A DNA stretch of 24,031 bases from CAZELM01 sp964512995 (GTDB taxonomy: Bacteria > CSSED10-310). Positions 1 through 7,181 of the stretch are shown here, one piece after another (positions within the stretch are counted from its first letter, which is position 1; each line of letters opens with the position of its first letter). Under the pieces are notes generated by a model. It had not been told where the DNA came from, searched no databases, and saw only the letters and a list, made by a program, of their open reading frames with translations. The stretch covers positions 1-24,031 of the forward strand of contig CAZELM010000059.1 in NCBI GenBank assembly GCA_964512995.1. Direction: 5' to 3'. The translations under genes were made by a program, and so were the position numbers.

Positions 1-146
1 AGCAGATGACCGCGGTGGATTGGTAAATGACCGCGGACCGGTGAGCAGATGACCGTGGTGGATTGGTAAATGACCGCGGACCGGTGAGCAGATGGCCGCG
101 GTGGATTGGTAAATGACCGCGGACCGGTGAGCAGATGACCGTGGTG
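1..146. repeat. 43-bp tandem repeat, three full copies plus a partial one
   Basis: Copies start at 1, 44 and 87, and a partial fourth copy occupies 130-146. Differences between copies are single bases (for example ccgcgg versus ccgtgg). Each unit contains the core atgaccgcgg twice, 21-22 bp apart, so the array is also a degenerate 21/22-bp repeat. The array probably extends left of the window. There are no unique spacers, so it is not CRISPR. A further degenerate copy (agcagatgagtgtgg) follows near 151-165. Function unknown. Confidence 0.9.
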
Positions 147-178
147 AGTAAGCAGATGAGTGTGGAAACTTACCAGCG

Positions 179-190
179 AATTCCGGAATT
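179..190. repeat. 12-bp perfect palindrome
   Basis: The sequence aattccggaatt is self-complementary. It lies between the tandem repeat and the end of the ribbon-helix-helix gene. It has no T-run, so it is not a convincing terminator. Apart from this, 147-243 shows nothing I can name. Confidence 0.4.
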
Positions 191-243
191 ATAAAGCATT
201 CCTGTGTTCCCTTTAGTGTGGCTATCTCGTTTGCCGGATTGAT

Positions 244-432
244 TCACGATGTTTCCGGCGGTTCCTCTTCCTCCAGAACGGGGCTTTTCAGTCGTCCCGA
301 TTTGATCAACGACTGCCTCAACAGATACTCGATCTGAGCATTGACACTCCGAAACTCATCCGCTGCCCATTTTTCAATTTCACAGAAGATCCTGGGCTCC
401 ATCCGCAATATGAACGATTTACGTTCCGGCAT
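244..432 (-). CDS. Arc-like ribbon-helix-helix protein
   Basis: A small (62 aa) basic/acidic protein. The KSFILRMEP stretch near residues 4-12 looks like the DNA-contacting beta strand, and the following WAADEFRSVNAQIEYLLRQ has the helix-turn-helix pattern of Arc/MetJ-type repressors. Such proteins bind operator DNA as dimers. I chose the ATG at 432 over the GTG at 441 because family members normally begin just before the K-S-F strand. The gene follows the SPFH gene with almost no gap, and this SPFH plus RHH pairing is familiar from many genomes. It may be an autoregulator or a membrane-associated partner; there is no toxin gene next to it, so I do not call it an antitoxin. The C-terminus is a short acidic tail (LEEEEPPE). 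Confidence 0.8.
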   Translation of the reverse strand: MPERKSFILRMEPRIFCEIEKWAADEFRSVNAQIEYLLRQSLIKSGRLKSPVLEEEEPPETS

Positions 433-441
433 AGATTTCAC

Positions 442-1311
442 TTAATGATACAGAGTACCGGTATTGACGATCGGTTGAGTGGCCCGCTCTCCACACAGAA
501 CGACCAGCAGGTTGCTTACCATGGCGGCTTTCCGCTCTTCGTCCAGCTCAACGACGTTTTTCTGGGATAACATTTCCAACGCCATCTCCACCATGCCAAC
601 CGCTCCTTCGACGATTTTCTGACGGGCGGCAATGATGGCGCTGGCCTGCTGCCGCTGCAACATGGCGCTGGCGATCTCCGGCGCATAAGCCAGATGGCTG
701 ATTCGAGCTTCGATCACCTGAACACCAGCCTGTTCCAGCCGTTCCTGAATCTCCGTCTTCAATTTGGCAGCGACTTCGTCTGTGTGACTGCGGAGCGATA
801 TCCCATTGTCTTCATGCGAATCATACGGATAATGCGTAGCCAGGTTCCGCAACGCCGCTTCACTCTGGACATGAACAAAATGCTCGTAGTTATCAACGTG
901 AAACATCGCTTCGGCCGTGTCAACAACCTTCCAGACTACAACCGTTGCAATCTCAATCGGGTTTCCTTCGTGATCGTTGACCTTCAGTTTTTCACTCTCA
1001 AAATTGCGCACACGCAGAGATACCTTTTTTTTGGTGTAAAATGGGTTCGCCCATTTCAATCCGGGATTGTTCACCGTACCGATGTAGTCTCCGAAAAGCT
1101 GCAGGACAACGCCTTCATTGGGATTGACCATGAACAATCCCACGAGCGTCAGAATACCGGTAATCAGCAGCAAAATAGCAAATACTAACAGCAATATGCT
1201 TTCAGAGACGATGGCTCCGATGAGGCTCAGACCACCGACAAGAACGATCAGAATCCCTCCAATCAACGGAAATAATCCCGGCACCGTGTCCATTTTGTGT
1301 TCTTTCATCAT
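442..1311 (-). CDS. SPFH/band-7 domain membrane protein
   Basis: About 289 aa. Two hydrophobic segments lie near the N-terminus (roughly residues 10-30 and 36-60), followed by the typical entry motif of the family, VNPNEGVVLQLFGDYIGTV. The SPFH domain contains a conserved-looking YPYDSHED and an ISHLAYAPEIASAMLQRQQA helix of the stomatin/flotillin type. Family members form large oligomeric rings or membrane microdomains that scaffold or protect membrane proteins; the substrate here is unknown. The open frame extends to 1323, but GGAGG at 1317-1321 sits inside that extension and is spaced correctly for ATG 1311 or 1308, so translation probably starts at one of these. The stop codon is adjacent to the RHH gene, indicating cotranscription. 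Confidence 0.9.
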   Translation of the reverse strand: MMKEHKMDTVPGLFPLIGGILIVLVGGLSLIGAIVSESILLLVFAILLLITGILTLVGLFMVNPNEGVVLQLFGDYIGTVNNPGLKWANPFYTKKKVSLRVRNFESEKLKVNDHEGNPIEIATVVVWKVVDTAEAMFHVDNYEHFVHVQSEAALRNLATHYPYDSHEDNGISLRSHTDEVAAKLKTEIQERLEQAGVQVIEARISHLAYAPEIASAMLQRQQASAIIAARQKIVEGAVGMVEMALEMLSQKNVVELDEERKAAMVSNLLVVLCGERATQPIVNTGTLYH

Positions 1312-1399
1312 AATCTCCTCCATTCATATAGCGGTTTTATCTATTCTTTCGTAATCCATTACAGATTCGGCATCGATGGTTGCCGGATCATTCAACTTG

Positions 1400-1428
1400 A
1401 TACTAATGTGATATCATAATGATGTCAA
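1400..1428 (-). promoter_or_regulatory. Sigma-70-like promoter for the SPFH/RHH operon
   Basis: Read on the minus strand: TTGACA (1423-1428), a 17-nt spacer, then TAGTAT (1400-1405). The spacer holds an inverted repeat ATCAT-T-ATGAT that could be an operator, possibly for the RHH protein of the same operon (inference). Confidence 0.6.
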
Positions 1429-1462
1429 TAGGGATGGAAAGAAATGGTGAAACTGTCGTGGA

Positions 1463-1491
1463 TTGACAGGCGATGGAATGGGAATTATTTT
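1463..1491 (+). promoter_or_regulatory. Sigma-70-like promoter for the cyclase-like/AAA gene
   Basis: TTGACA (1463-1468), 17-nt spacer, TATTTT (1486-1491), about 50 nt before the start codon at 1540. It is divergent to the SPFH promoter, whose -35 element lies only about 35 bp away. Confidence 0.6.
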
Positions 1492-1539
1492 GGGAGATGA
1501 ACTGGAAGTATGTATCGTAAATGAGAAAGGGAAACGCGA

Positions 1540-3447
1540 ATGGATGGCTCAGAAGCGGATCGTCTGGAACGTGAGATGCCGGTTCAGATGTCGGAATGCC
1601 GGGTGATCACGGTTTTACGACTGGATTTGATGGGTTACACAGCTCTGTCGGAATCTCTGGATCATGAAGCTGTGGATACCATCATCCTCAGGTTGTTTGG
1701 AGTATTTGAGGAGCTGATCCGCCATTGTGGCGGCCGGATGGAAAAGTGTGAGGGGGATTCCATCCTGGCTTCTTTTGGCGTATCGCCGGCTCATCCGGAT
1801 GATGCTGTTCGAGCGGTCCATGCGGGTTGGCTCATCCTGATGTATCTCAAAGAAAATCGGTGCCGGTTTCCATTACCGGTCCGGGATTTGAAGGTCCGGG
1901 TCGGGATTCACACGGATGAAGCGATTTGTGGGTGCGTGCCTGGACAGGATATCATCTGGGGTAAGATTCTGTCTGTCGTGGAATTACTGGAGAAAAACGC
2001 CTGGCCGGACAGTATTCTGGTTTCTGAACAGGTGAAGGCTTCGATGGGTGATGTATTTCAGTCTGGAGAACCCCGGTCCGTTTCATTGAGTGATGGGGTG
2101 ACAGCGATGACAGCTTGGCCGATCGTGGATCGAGCCGGGAAAACTCTCCCAGCGCTTGTCTGGAAAGGGAAGAACACATCCGATCTGGTTGGCCGGAGGG
2201 AGGAACTCCGTCGCTTGACCGCAATAGTGGAGCGATGCCGGCAAATTCATCCTCTGGAGCCGACGTCATCTGATGCCCCCAGCCAATTTCTGGTCTGTAT
2301 CCACGGTCCATTTGGAATCGGTAAATCACGGCTGATCCACGAATTCATTCGACAATGGATCGAGCAGCATGGAGCCGGATATAACGACAAACCCGCAGAT
2401 ATTCCTATGGTTTTGTTGGGGAGCCTTCCCGGATATGCCTGCCGAAACGGGGAATTGATGCTGTCGATTGTGGAGGATTTTTTAGGGAGTGGCTCATGGA
2501 CGGGCTCGCTGGCGGGGCATTTTGAAAACCGGATGCAGATCATTGCTCCATTCGCCGCGGATCAATCCGGTTTTGCAGCCGCGGTGAACCTGTTTCGGCA
2601 TTGGTTACGCCTTTATCCGGATAGTGCAGTGAAATCTGCTCGGTTCCATGAGATCAGACAGGATATCTTTTCCGCATTCATCCAGTTCATCTCTGCACTT
2701 TCTCATGCGATCTTCAAAAAAACCGGCGAGCCGCTTATTATCGGTATCGATGATTTCGACCGGGCGGACGTTCACTCTCATGCTGCTCTTGAGGAATTGC
2801 TGAATCATTGCCGATCACCGGTCCCCATCGTATGGATCGTGACATATGACTCCTCCAAAAATATCGATTGGGGAGATTTTCCGGAGAATAACCGGTGTCA
2901 TATCGCTCTTCAATGCTTTTCCACCGAAGAGGAAATCCGTTTTATCAATGACTTGTTAGGTACCCGGCAGCTCCCGGAGAAATTATGCTCCCTGGTTCGA
3001 TGGTGGGGGAGTGGCAATCCGTTATATATCCAGTCCCTGATACCGTATTTTCGAGCGCTGGGTGTCATTACCGGAGATGGAGAACAGGTGATTGTTCATG
3101 ATGAGATTGAAATCAGGCGAGTGCCGTTATCATTGTTCGGAACAGTCATTTCCATTTTCGACGCACTGCCAAGCCATTCCCGACGCCTCATACAACATGC
3201 ATCGCTTCTGGGGATGGCGTGGGATCAGGATATGCTGGAATGGTTATTGGCTCGCATGAATCAACCGATCCCTTCTGCGTCCCAGATCAGTCACCTGGAG
3301 ACGACCGGTATCTGGAAACGCATTGCGAACGAGTCAGTCCGGTATGAATTTCAGAATCCGCTGGTTTGGACAGCTATCCGGAGCATGGTATTGCAGGAAT
3401 ATGCAGATCGGGTTGCCAATATCATTCGGGAGCGAACGAAAACCTGA
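1540..3447 (+). CDS. Degenerate class III cyclase-AAA ATPase, no TPR array
   Basis: 635 aa. Residues about 20-165 form a class III nucleotide cyclase fold: both metal aspartates are present (D29 in LRLDLMGYT, D73 in CEGDSILASFG), as is K69. In the segment matching the usual G-D-x-V-N-L-A-A-R-L-E, the sequence is GKILSVVELLE, so the transition-state Asn is Ser145 and the Arg is Leu149. Catalysis is therefore doubtful. A P-loop ATPase follows: Walker A GPFGIGKS (256-263) and Walker B LIIGIDDFD (399-407), with an AAA_16/STAND-like layout and a helical C-terminal part. The protein ends where its 1274-aa paralogue at 19291 begins its TPR repeats. Start supported by AAAGGG 8 nt before the ATG. Probably a cytoplasmic regulatory ATPase; ligand and partner are unknown. 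Likely cotranscribed with the secreted protein 43 nt downstream. Confidence 0.88.
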   Translation: MDGSEADRLEREMPVQMSECRVITVLRLDLMGYTALSESLDHEAVDTIILRLFGVFEELIRHCGGRMEKCEGDSILASFGVSPAHPDDAVRAVHAGWLILMYLKENRCRFPLPVRDLKVRVGIHTDEAICGCVPGQDIIWGKILSVVELLEKNAWPDSILVSEQVKASMGDVFQSGEPRSVSLSDGVTAMTAWPIVDRAGKTLPALVWKGKNTSDLVGRREELRRLTAIVERCRQIHPLEPTSSDAPSQFLVCIHGPFGIGKSRLIHEFIRQWIEQHGAGYNDKPADIPMVLLGSLPGYACRNGELMLSIVEDFLGSGSWTGSLAGHFENRMQIIAPFAADQSGFAAAVNLFRHWLRLYPDSAVKSARFHEIRQDIFSAFIQFISALSHAIFKKTGEPLIIGIDDFDRADVHSHAALEELLNHCRSPVPIVWIVTYDSSKNIDWGDFPENNRCHIALQCFSTEEEIRFINDLLGTRQLPEKLCSLVRWWGSGNPLYIQSLIPYFRALGVITGDGEQVIVHDEIEIRRVPLSLFGTVISIFDALPSHSRRLIQHASLLGMAWDQDMLEWLLARMNQPIPSASQISHLETTGIWKRIANESVRYEFQNPLVWTAIRSMVLQEYADRVANIIRERTKT

Positions 3448-3490
3448 GTTACCGCCACAACTCCGGCAAAATGCCTGAAAGGGTATGGGG

Positions 3491-6082
3491 ATGAATCGTA
3501 ACGCGTCAGTGATCGGAGGCATTATCGTGATTCTGTTGGGATGGATGGGTGACCTTCATGCGGAATCCTGGTGCATCGCTCCGATCGGGTGGACCGAGAT
3601 CACAGAGATCGATTGCCGGCCTCCGGTTCAGGACCCGCGATGTGCAACCCCATGCCAGTGGCCTCCGTGTGACGGGTACGATCATACGGTCCGAAGAGCT
3701 CAGAAATTTATCTGGAAGGTGTGCGGGGAGGCCGACAGCTATCTCCTTCAGATCGAAAACATGCACACACACGAGCGATTGGATCATTTCCTGGGAGATG
3801 ACGCCTTTTTTGAGGTTGATGGAACATGCATGACATGGGGGCGTGTGGTGGATTTTCTTCCCCGGATGTGGACTCCGGGAGAAGGGAATATCCCGATGAT
3901 CGGGCATTATCAATGGCATGTGTCGGTCTGGGAAGCGGATGACTGGGAGGAGTTGGATACGGCGTTTTTTGTGTATGTCCACAATTCCAATCCCTTCGGT
4001 GCAGCCGTCATGGAATTCCGGTGGCGTACGAAGCCAGACCCGGCATTTTGCGGGGAGTTTTTGGGACCCACCGATTTCTGGATCCATCTGCCGATGGAGT
4101 ATCCTGATAACCGGCCCGGCCGATCTCCCTATCAATGGGGGTATCTATGGATTCAGGCAACGGATGATCTACTGCCCTCATCTCCTATATTGGGTACGGA
4201 TTATTTTCTTGAGGACATCCCGATCCCGGATGGACCGGACACCCGGAATATCAAACTCTGGCTTCGGGACCGGGTGCCGGTTCCTGAATCGGAGATCGCA
4301 TATCACCTGATGTTTGTGCTGGAAGATCCCTGGACTCCCATGCAATACGATGTCATGGAGGAATTTGACATACAGGATACCGGCATGCCGAAATCGCGGG
4401 ATGTATGGCCTGTGGAGATTGTGCAGGCGGGTTATCTGGATGAAGGTTCGCACACGGCTCCGATGGAATCCATTTTGAATGAGTATATCTGGTGCGATCC
4501 ATATCCCCGGTGCATGGCCTGTCCCCGGGAGGATATGGGTGAGTGGTGCTGTTACTGCTGGGACGGCATCGATCCGGAAAAAGCGTTTTGTCGGTTCGAT
4601 CCGGGCGCCGGCCGGTTTGATCCCAGAGATCGGGCGACATGGAAGGGGTTGAATGTCCTGGAGATGATCCGGGACCGGTATCTGTTTCGGGACGATGTGT
4701 CATGGACCGTGGAAGACAATCTCCGCGCACTCGACCGTCTGATGAGCCGCTGGCCGGTGGCATATCAGGATGTGTATTATCCAGCCATGGAACATACCAG
4801 CCAGTATAACTCGAATGACCTGCTCCGGTTGTGTGATCCGGCGGAAGGGCTGGATGTCCAGGATCATTGGCGATTCACGGATGCCGCTCCCATGAATTAT
4901 TTCCGAACCGGACTGGGGTGCAGTTATGCATCGACGCATCTGGGATTGTCCATGGCTCGTTTGATGAACTTCCCGGCTCGGACCGTCAATCTGGCGCATT
5001 ATCACGATGATATCGAGCTGTGGCTCCCCTATCACCCGCCATCCGGAAATCGGTATCAGTTGGATGAAGGGGAGTGGGTGCGGTTCATTGCTGAAGGGTT
5101 TGTGTCACCGGACTGGACAACAGAGCCGCCGGATCCGGCTGGAGCCGGTATTCATTCCAGTCTCACCGGTATCATGAAAACGACCGGGTACATTTCCTGG
5201 GATGCGGAGGATTCGATCCCGTTCAACTGGTATCTCAGCGGCACGGAGCCGGCATATGAGACATGTACGGCAACGCTCATCGATCGGCAATGGCCGGAAA
5301 AGGCGATGCACCCGACTCTTCCCGAAGACATGCTTCGCCTGCTGATCGTTCTTCCATCCAGATATGATTTCAGTTCGGGAGAGGGGATGGCGGATTTCCG
5401 GAATATCGGAGGGGATCCGGAACTCGGGCGATGGATTGTCACCCAGTATCTGATCCCGTTTGGCTCCTCCCGGTTCGCGTATGTTCTGTCACAGGATGAT
5501 GCGTTCCAGTTGATTGTTGTGGATGATCAACTCCAGAAAACGAATAGCATTCCCGTTCGGTTGCATCAGCGGATGGTGATCGAAGAGACACCCCGTTATC
5601 GATTTGTGGGTCGAGCCGAATGGATTGCGCCATATCTTTATTTTCAGGTGGAGTCGTTCCAGGGGGAGTGGTCGACGCCGACACCCATTCCCACGCCAAC
5701 GCCCACCATCGGACCCTTGGGGATTGATTTGGAAATGCCGAGTCAGCATTATCGCTCCGGAGACACATTCTGGCTGGATGCAGAGCTGTCCAATCCGGGT
5801 GATCCGATTCCGCAGGTGATTGTATTTATTGTTCTGGAGGTGGCCGGGCAATACTATTTCTGGCCATCCTGGTCCCGGTTCGATGCGGATTCCGGGTCGG
5901 GACTGGACGGCCGGATCGTTTTATTGGAGCATGGTGTGACGGCTGTCAAGATTATTTTGCCGATCACCTGGCCGGAAGTGGATGGAGTGGCCGATGGATT
6001 GGTTTTTATTGGCGCGATGGCAGATGATCATCTGATGGGTATTTTAGGCGGGATGGATGCCATCGAGTGGAGTTATGAATGA
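3491..6082 (+). CDS. Secreted multidomain protein with transglutaminase-like core
   Basis: 863 aa. An N-terminal hydrophobic segment ending near LHAES is a likely signal peptide. The N-terminal third is cysteine- and tryptophan-rich; a GHYQWHVSVWEA stretch resembles an Ig/FN3-type strand pattern. Around residues 474-511 is a transglutaminase-like core: Cys477 in GCSYASTHLG, a helix ending in FPAR, then AHYHDDIELW with candidate catalytic His503 or His505. A P/T-rich linker (about 728-740) joins a C-terminal beta-type module of about 120 aa with the pattern LSNPGDPIPQVIVFIVLEV. I have an uncertain recollection of such linker-plus-module tails in secreted proteins of uncultured bacteria. The open frame begins at 3485, but AAAGGG at 3478-3483 fits ATG 3491 better. 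Possibly a cysteine protease or crosslinking enzyme outside the cytoplasm; substrate unknown. Confidence 0.75.
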   Translation: MNRNASVIGGIIVILLGWMGDLHAESWCIAPIGWTEITEIDCRPPVQDPRCATPCQWPPCDGYDHTVRRAQKFIWKVCGEADSYLLQIENMHTHERLDHFLGDDAFFEVDGTCMTWGRVVDFLPRMWTPGEGNIPMIGHYQWHVSVWEADDWEELDTAFFVYVHNSNPFGAAVMEFRWRTKPDPAFCGEFLGPTDFWIHLPMEYPDNRPGRSPYQWGYLWIQATDDLLPSSPILGTDYFLEDIPIPDGPDTRNIKLWLRDRVPVPESEIAYHLMFVLEDPWTPMQYDVMEEFDIQDTGMPKSRDVWPVEIVQAGYLDEGSHTAPMESILNEYIWCDPYPRCMACPREDMGEWCCYCWDGIDPEKAFCRFDPGAGRFDPRDRATWKGLNVLEMIRDRYLFRDDVSWTVEDNLRALDRLMSRWPVAYQDVYYPAMEHTSQYNSNDLLRLCDPAEGLDVQDHWRFTDAAPMNYFRTGLGCSYASTHLGLSMARLMNFPARTVNLAHYHDDIELWLPYHPPSGNRYQLDEGEWVRFIAEGFVSPDWTTEPPDPAGAGIHSSLTGIMKTTGYISWDAEDSIPFNWYLSGTEPAYETCTATLIDRQWPEKAMHPTLPEDMLRLLIVLPSRYDFSSGEGMADFRNIGGDPELGRWIVTQYLIPFGSSRFAYVLSQDDAFQLIVVDDQLQKTNSIPVRLHQRMVIEETPRYRFVGRAEWIAPYLYFQVESFQGEWSTPTPIPTPTPTIGPLGIDLEMPSQHYRSGDTFWLDAELSNPGDPIPQVIVFIVLEVAGQYYFWPSWSRFDADSGSGLDGRIVLLEHGVTAVKIILPITWPEVDGVADGLVFIGAMADDHLMGILGGMDAIEWSYE

Positions 6083-6105
6083 AGTGATTCCAAGATGTTC
6101 AGATG

Positions 6106-6376
6106 GGGTAACCGTTATAGCGAACCGGTTTCATACAGGCGAACAGAATGCATTGACATGATTCCCTCACCCCGCCGGCCGCTTTCCTGATCGACGTTCC
6201 ATAAGGGTAACCGTTACAGCGAACGGGTTTCATACAGGCGAACAGAATGCATTGACATGATTCCCTCACCCCGCCGGCCGCTTTCCTGATCGACGTTCCA
6301 TAAGGGTAACCGTTACAGCGAACGGGTTTCATACAGGCGAACAGAATGCATTGACATGATTCCCTCACCCCGCCGG
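6106..6376. repeat. 99-bp tandem repeat, 2.7 copies
   Basis: Copies begin at 6106, 6205 and 6304. Copies 2 and 3 look identical over the shared length; copy 1 differs at a few positions (gttatag versus gttacag, gaaccgg versus gaacggg). The third copy stops at about 6376, after ccccgccggg. The period is exactly 33 codons, which keeps a spurious minus-strand frame open through the array. The repeat sits between two convergent transcription units. Confidence 0.93.
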
Positions 6377-6415
6377 GTCATGTTGATTGATTGATCCGAG
6401 TTGGATCGGCCGGCG

Positions 6416-6438
6416 ACCCTCTCCCGGTGGGAGAGGGT
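6416..6438. repeat. Perfect intergenic hairpin
   Basis: Arms accctctccc (6416-6425) and gggagagggt (6429-6438) are perfectly complementary around a 3-nt loop (ggt). No T-run follows on either strand, so this is more likely a dispersed intergenic palindrome than an intrinsic terminator, though it could stabilise the 3' end of the plus-strand message. Confidence 0.75.
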
Positions 6439-6520
6439 AAAGAAGGAATCTGAACGCACATGTCTCGTCATTTATGCTAATGCCAGGGGATCATTAGAAA
6501 AGAAACTATCAACATCCGAT

Positions 6521-6548
6521 AAAAAAAGGGCAGAGATGAACTCTGCCC
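6521..6548 (-). terminator. Intrinsic terminator of the oxygen-defence cluster
   Basis: On the minus strand, gggcagag, a 5-nt loop and ctctgccc are followed by seven Ts. It lies about 20 nt after the rubrerythrin stop codon. This is the clear end of the minus-strand transcription unit. Confidence 0.9.
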
Positions 6549-6566
6549 ATTGAAAGCCAGGAGTAA

Positions 6567-7142
6567 TTACCAGTTTTCCCGTCTTAATTCAAAATAGGCC
6601 TGGGGGTGTTTACAGGCAGGACACACTTTCGGTGCTTCTTTGCCGGTATGACTGTATCCGCATTTTCTGCAGATCCATGTGACGGGTTCATCACGTTCGA
6701 ATACCTGTTTGTTTTCCAGATTGGTAATAAAGGACTGGTATTGTGCTTCGTGGTTTTTTTCCGCAACCATGACAGCTTCAAAGATTTTGGCGATTACTTC
6801 AAATCCTTCCGCTCGGGCGGTTGCCGCAAATTCCGGATACATCGACACCCATTCGTGATGTTCGCCGGCGGCAGAGGCACGGAGATTTTCCAGGGTGGTT
6901 CCGATCACTCCCGCTGGAAAGGTTGCAGAAATGCAGAGATCTCCGCCTTCCAGTTGTTCAAAGAATCGTTTTGCGTGCTGGCTTTCCTGTTCCGCGGTTT
7001 CCATGAACACGGCGGAGATTTGTTCATAGCCTTCGGCTTTGGCGGTTTTGCTGAAATAGGTGTACCGGTTCCGAGCCTGGGACTCTCCGGCAAATGCAAT
7101 GAGCAGATTTTTTTCAGTTTGTGTTCCTTTTATACTCGGCAT
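6567..7142 (-). CDS. rbr: Rubrerythrin with C-terminal rubredoxin domain
   Basis: 191 aa, the usual length. The ferritin-like four-helix domain (about 1-140) carries diiron-ligand motifs ESQARNRY, ETAEQESQH and EKNHEAQY. The C-terminal rubredoxin-like domain has WICRKCGY and CPACKHPQAYFE, providing a four-Cys iron site. Rubrerythrins reduce hydrogen peroxide to water in the cytoplasm of anaerobes, taking electrons through rubredoxin. The frame can be extended to 7166, but GGAGA sits 5 nt before ATG 7142 and the protein starts canonically with MPSIKGTQTEKN. It is the last gene of the cluster, 39 nt after cydB, with a terminator directly behind it. Confidence 0.96.
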   Translation of the reverse strand: MPSIKGTQTEKNLLIAFAGESQARNRYTYFSKTAKAEGYEQISAVFMETAEQESQHAKRFFEQLEGGDLCISATFPAGVIGTTLENLRASAAGEHHEWVSMYPEFAATARAEGFEVIAKIFEAVMVAEKNHEAQYQSFITNLENKQVFERDEPVTWICRKCGYSHTGKEAPKVCPACKHPQAYFELRRENW

Positions 7143-7181
7143 ATGTTTCTCCATTTCGGAATTCAATTGATTATATAACGA

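Noticed and set aside
1..146. CRISPR array
   Set aside because: The repeats are directly tandem with no unique spacers, and no cas genes are present.
244..432. Antitoxin of a toxin-antitoxin pair
   Set aside because: The adjacent gene is an SPFH membrane protein and no toxin-like frame is nearby.
694..1188. 164-aa plus-strand frame
   Set aside because: It is antisense to the clearly coding SPFH gene and shows no domain character.
1540..3447. Functional adenylate cyclase
   Set aside because: The transition-state Asn and Arg positions are Ser and Leu, so an active-enzyme name would be misleading.
3506..4135. 209-aa minus-strand frame
   Set aside because: It is antisense to the secreted protein gene, with a His/Arg/Pro-rich composition typical of a shadow frame.
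6099..6368. 89-aa minus-strand reading frame inside the 99-bp repeat
   Set aside because: It is open only because the repeat period is a multiple of three; the peptide is the same 33 residues repeated and has no ribosome-binding site or neighbours.
6606..7178. 190-aa plus-strand frame over rubrerythrin
   Set aside because: It is a phenylalanine- and glycine-rich shadow of the rubrerythrin gene on the other strand.
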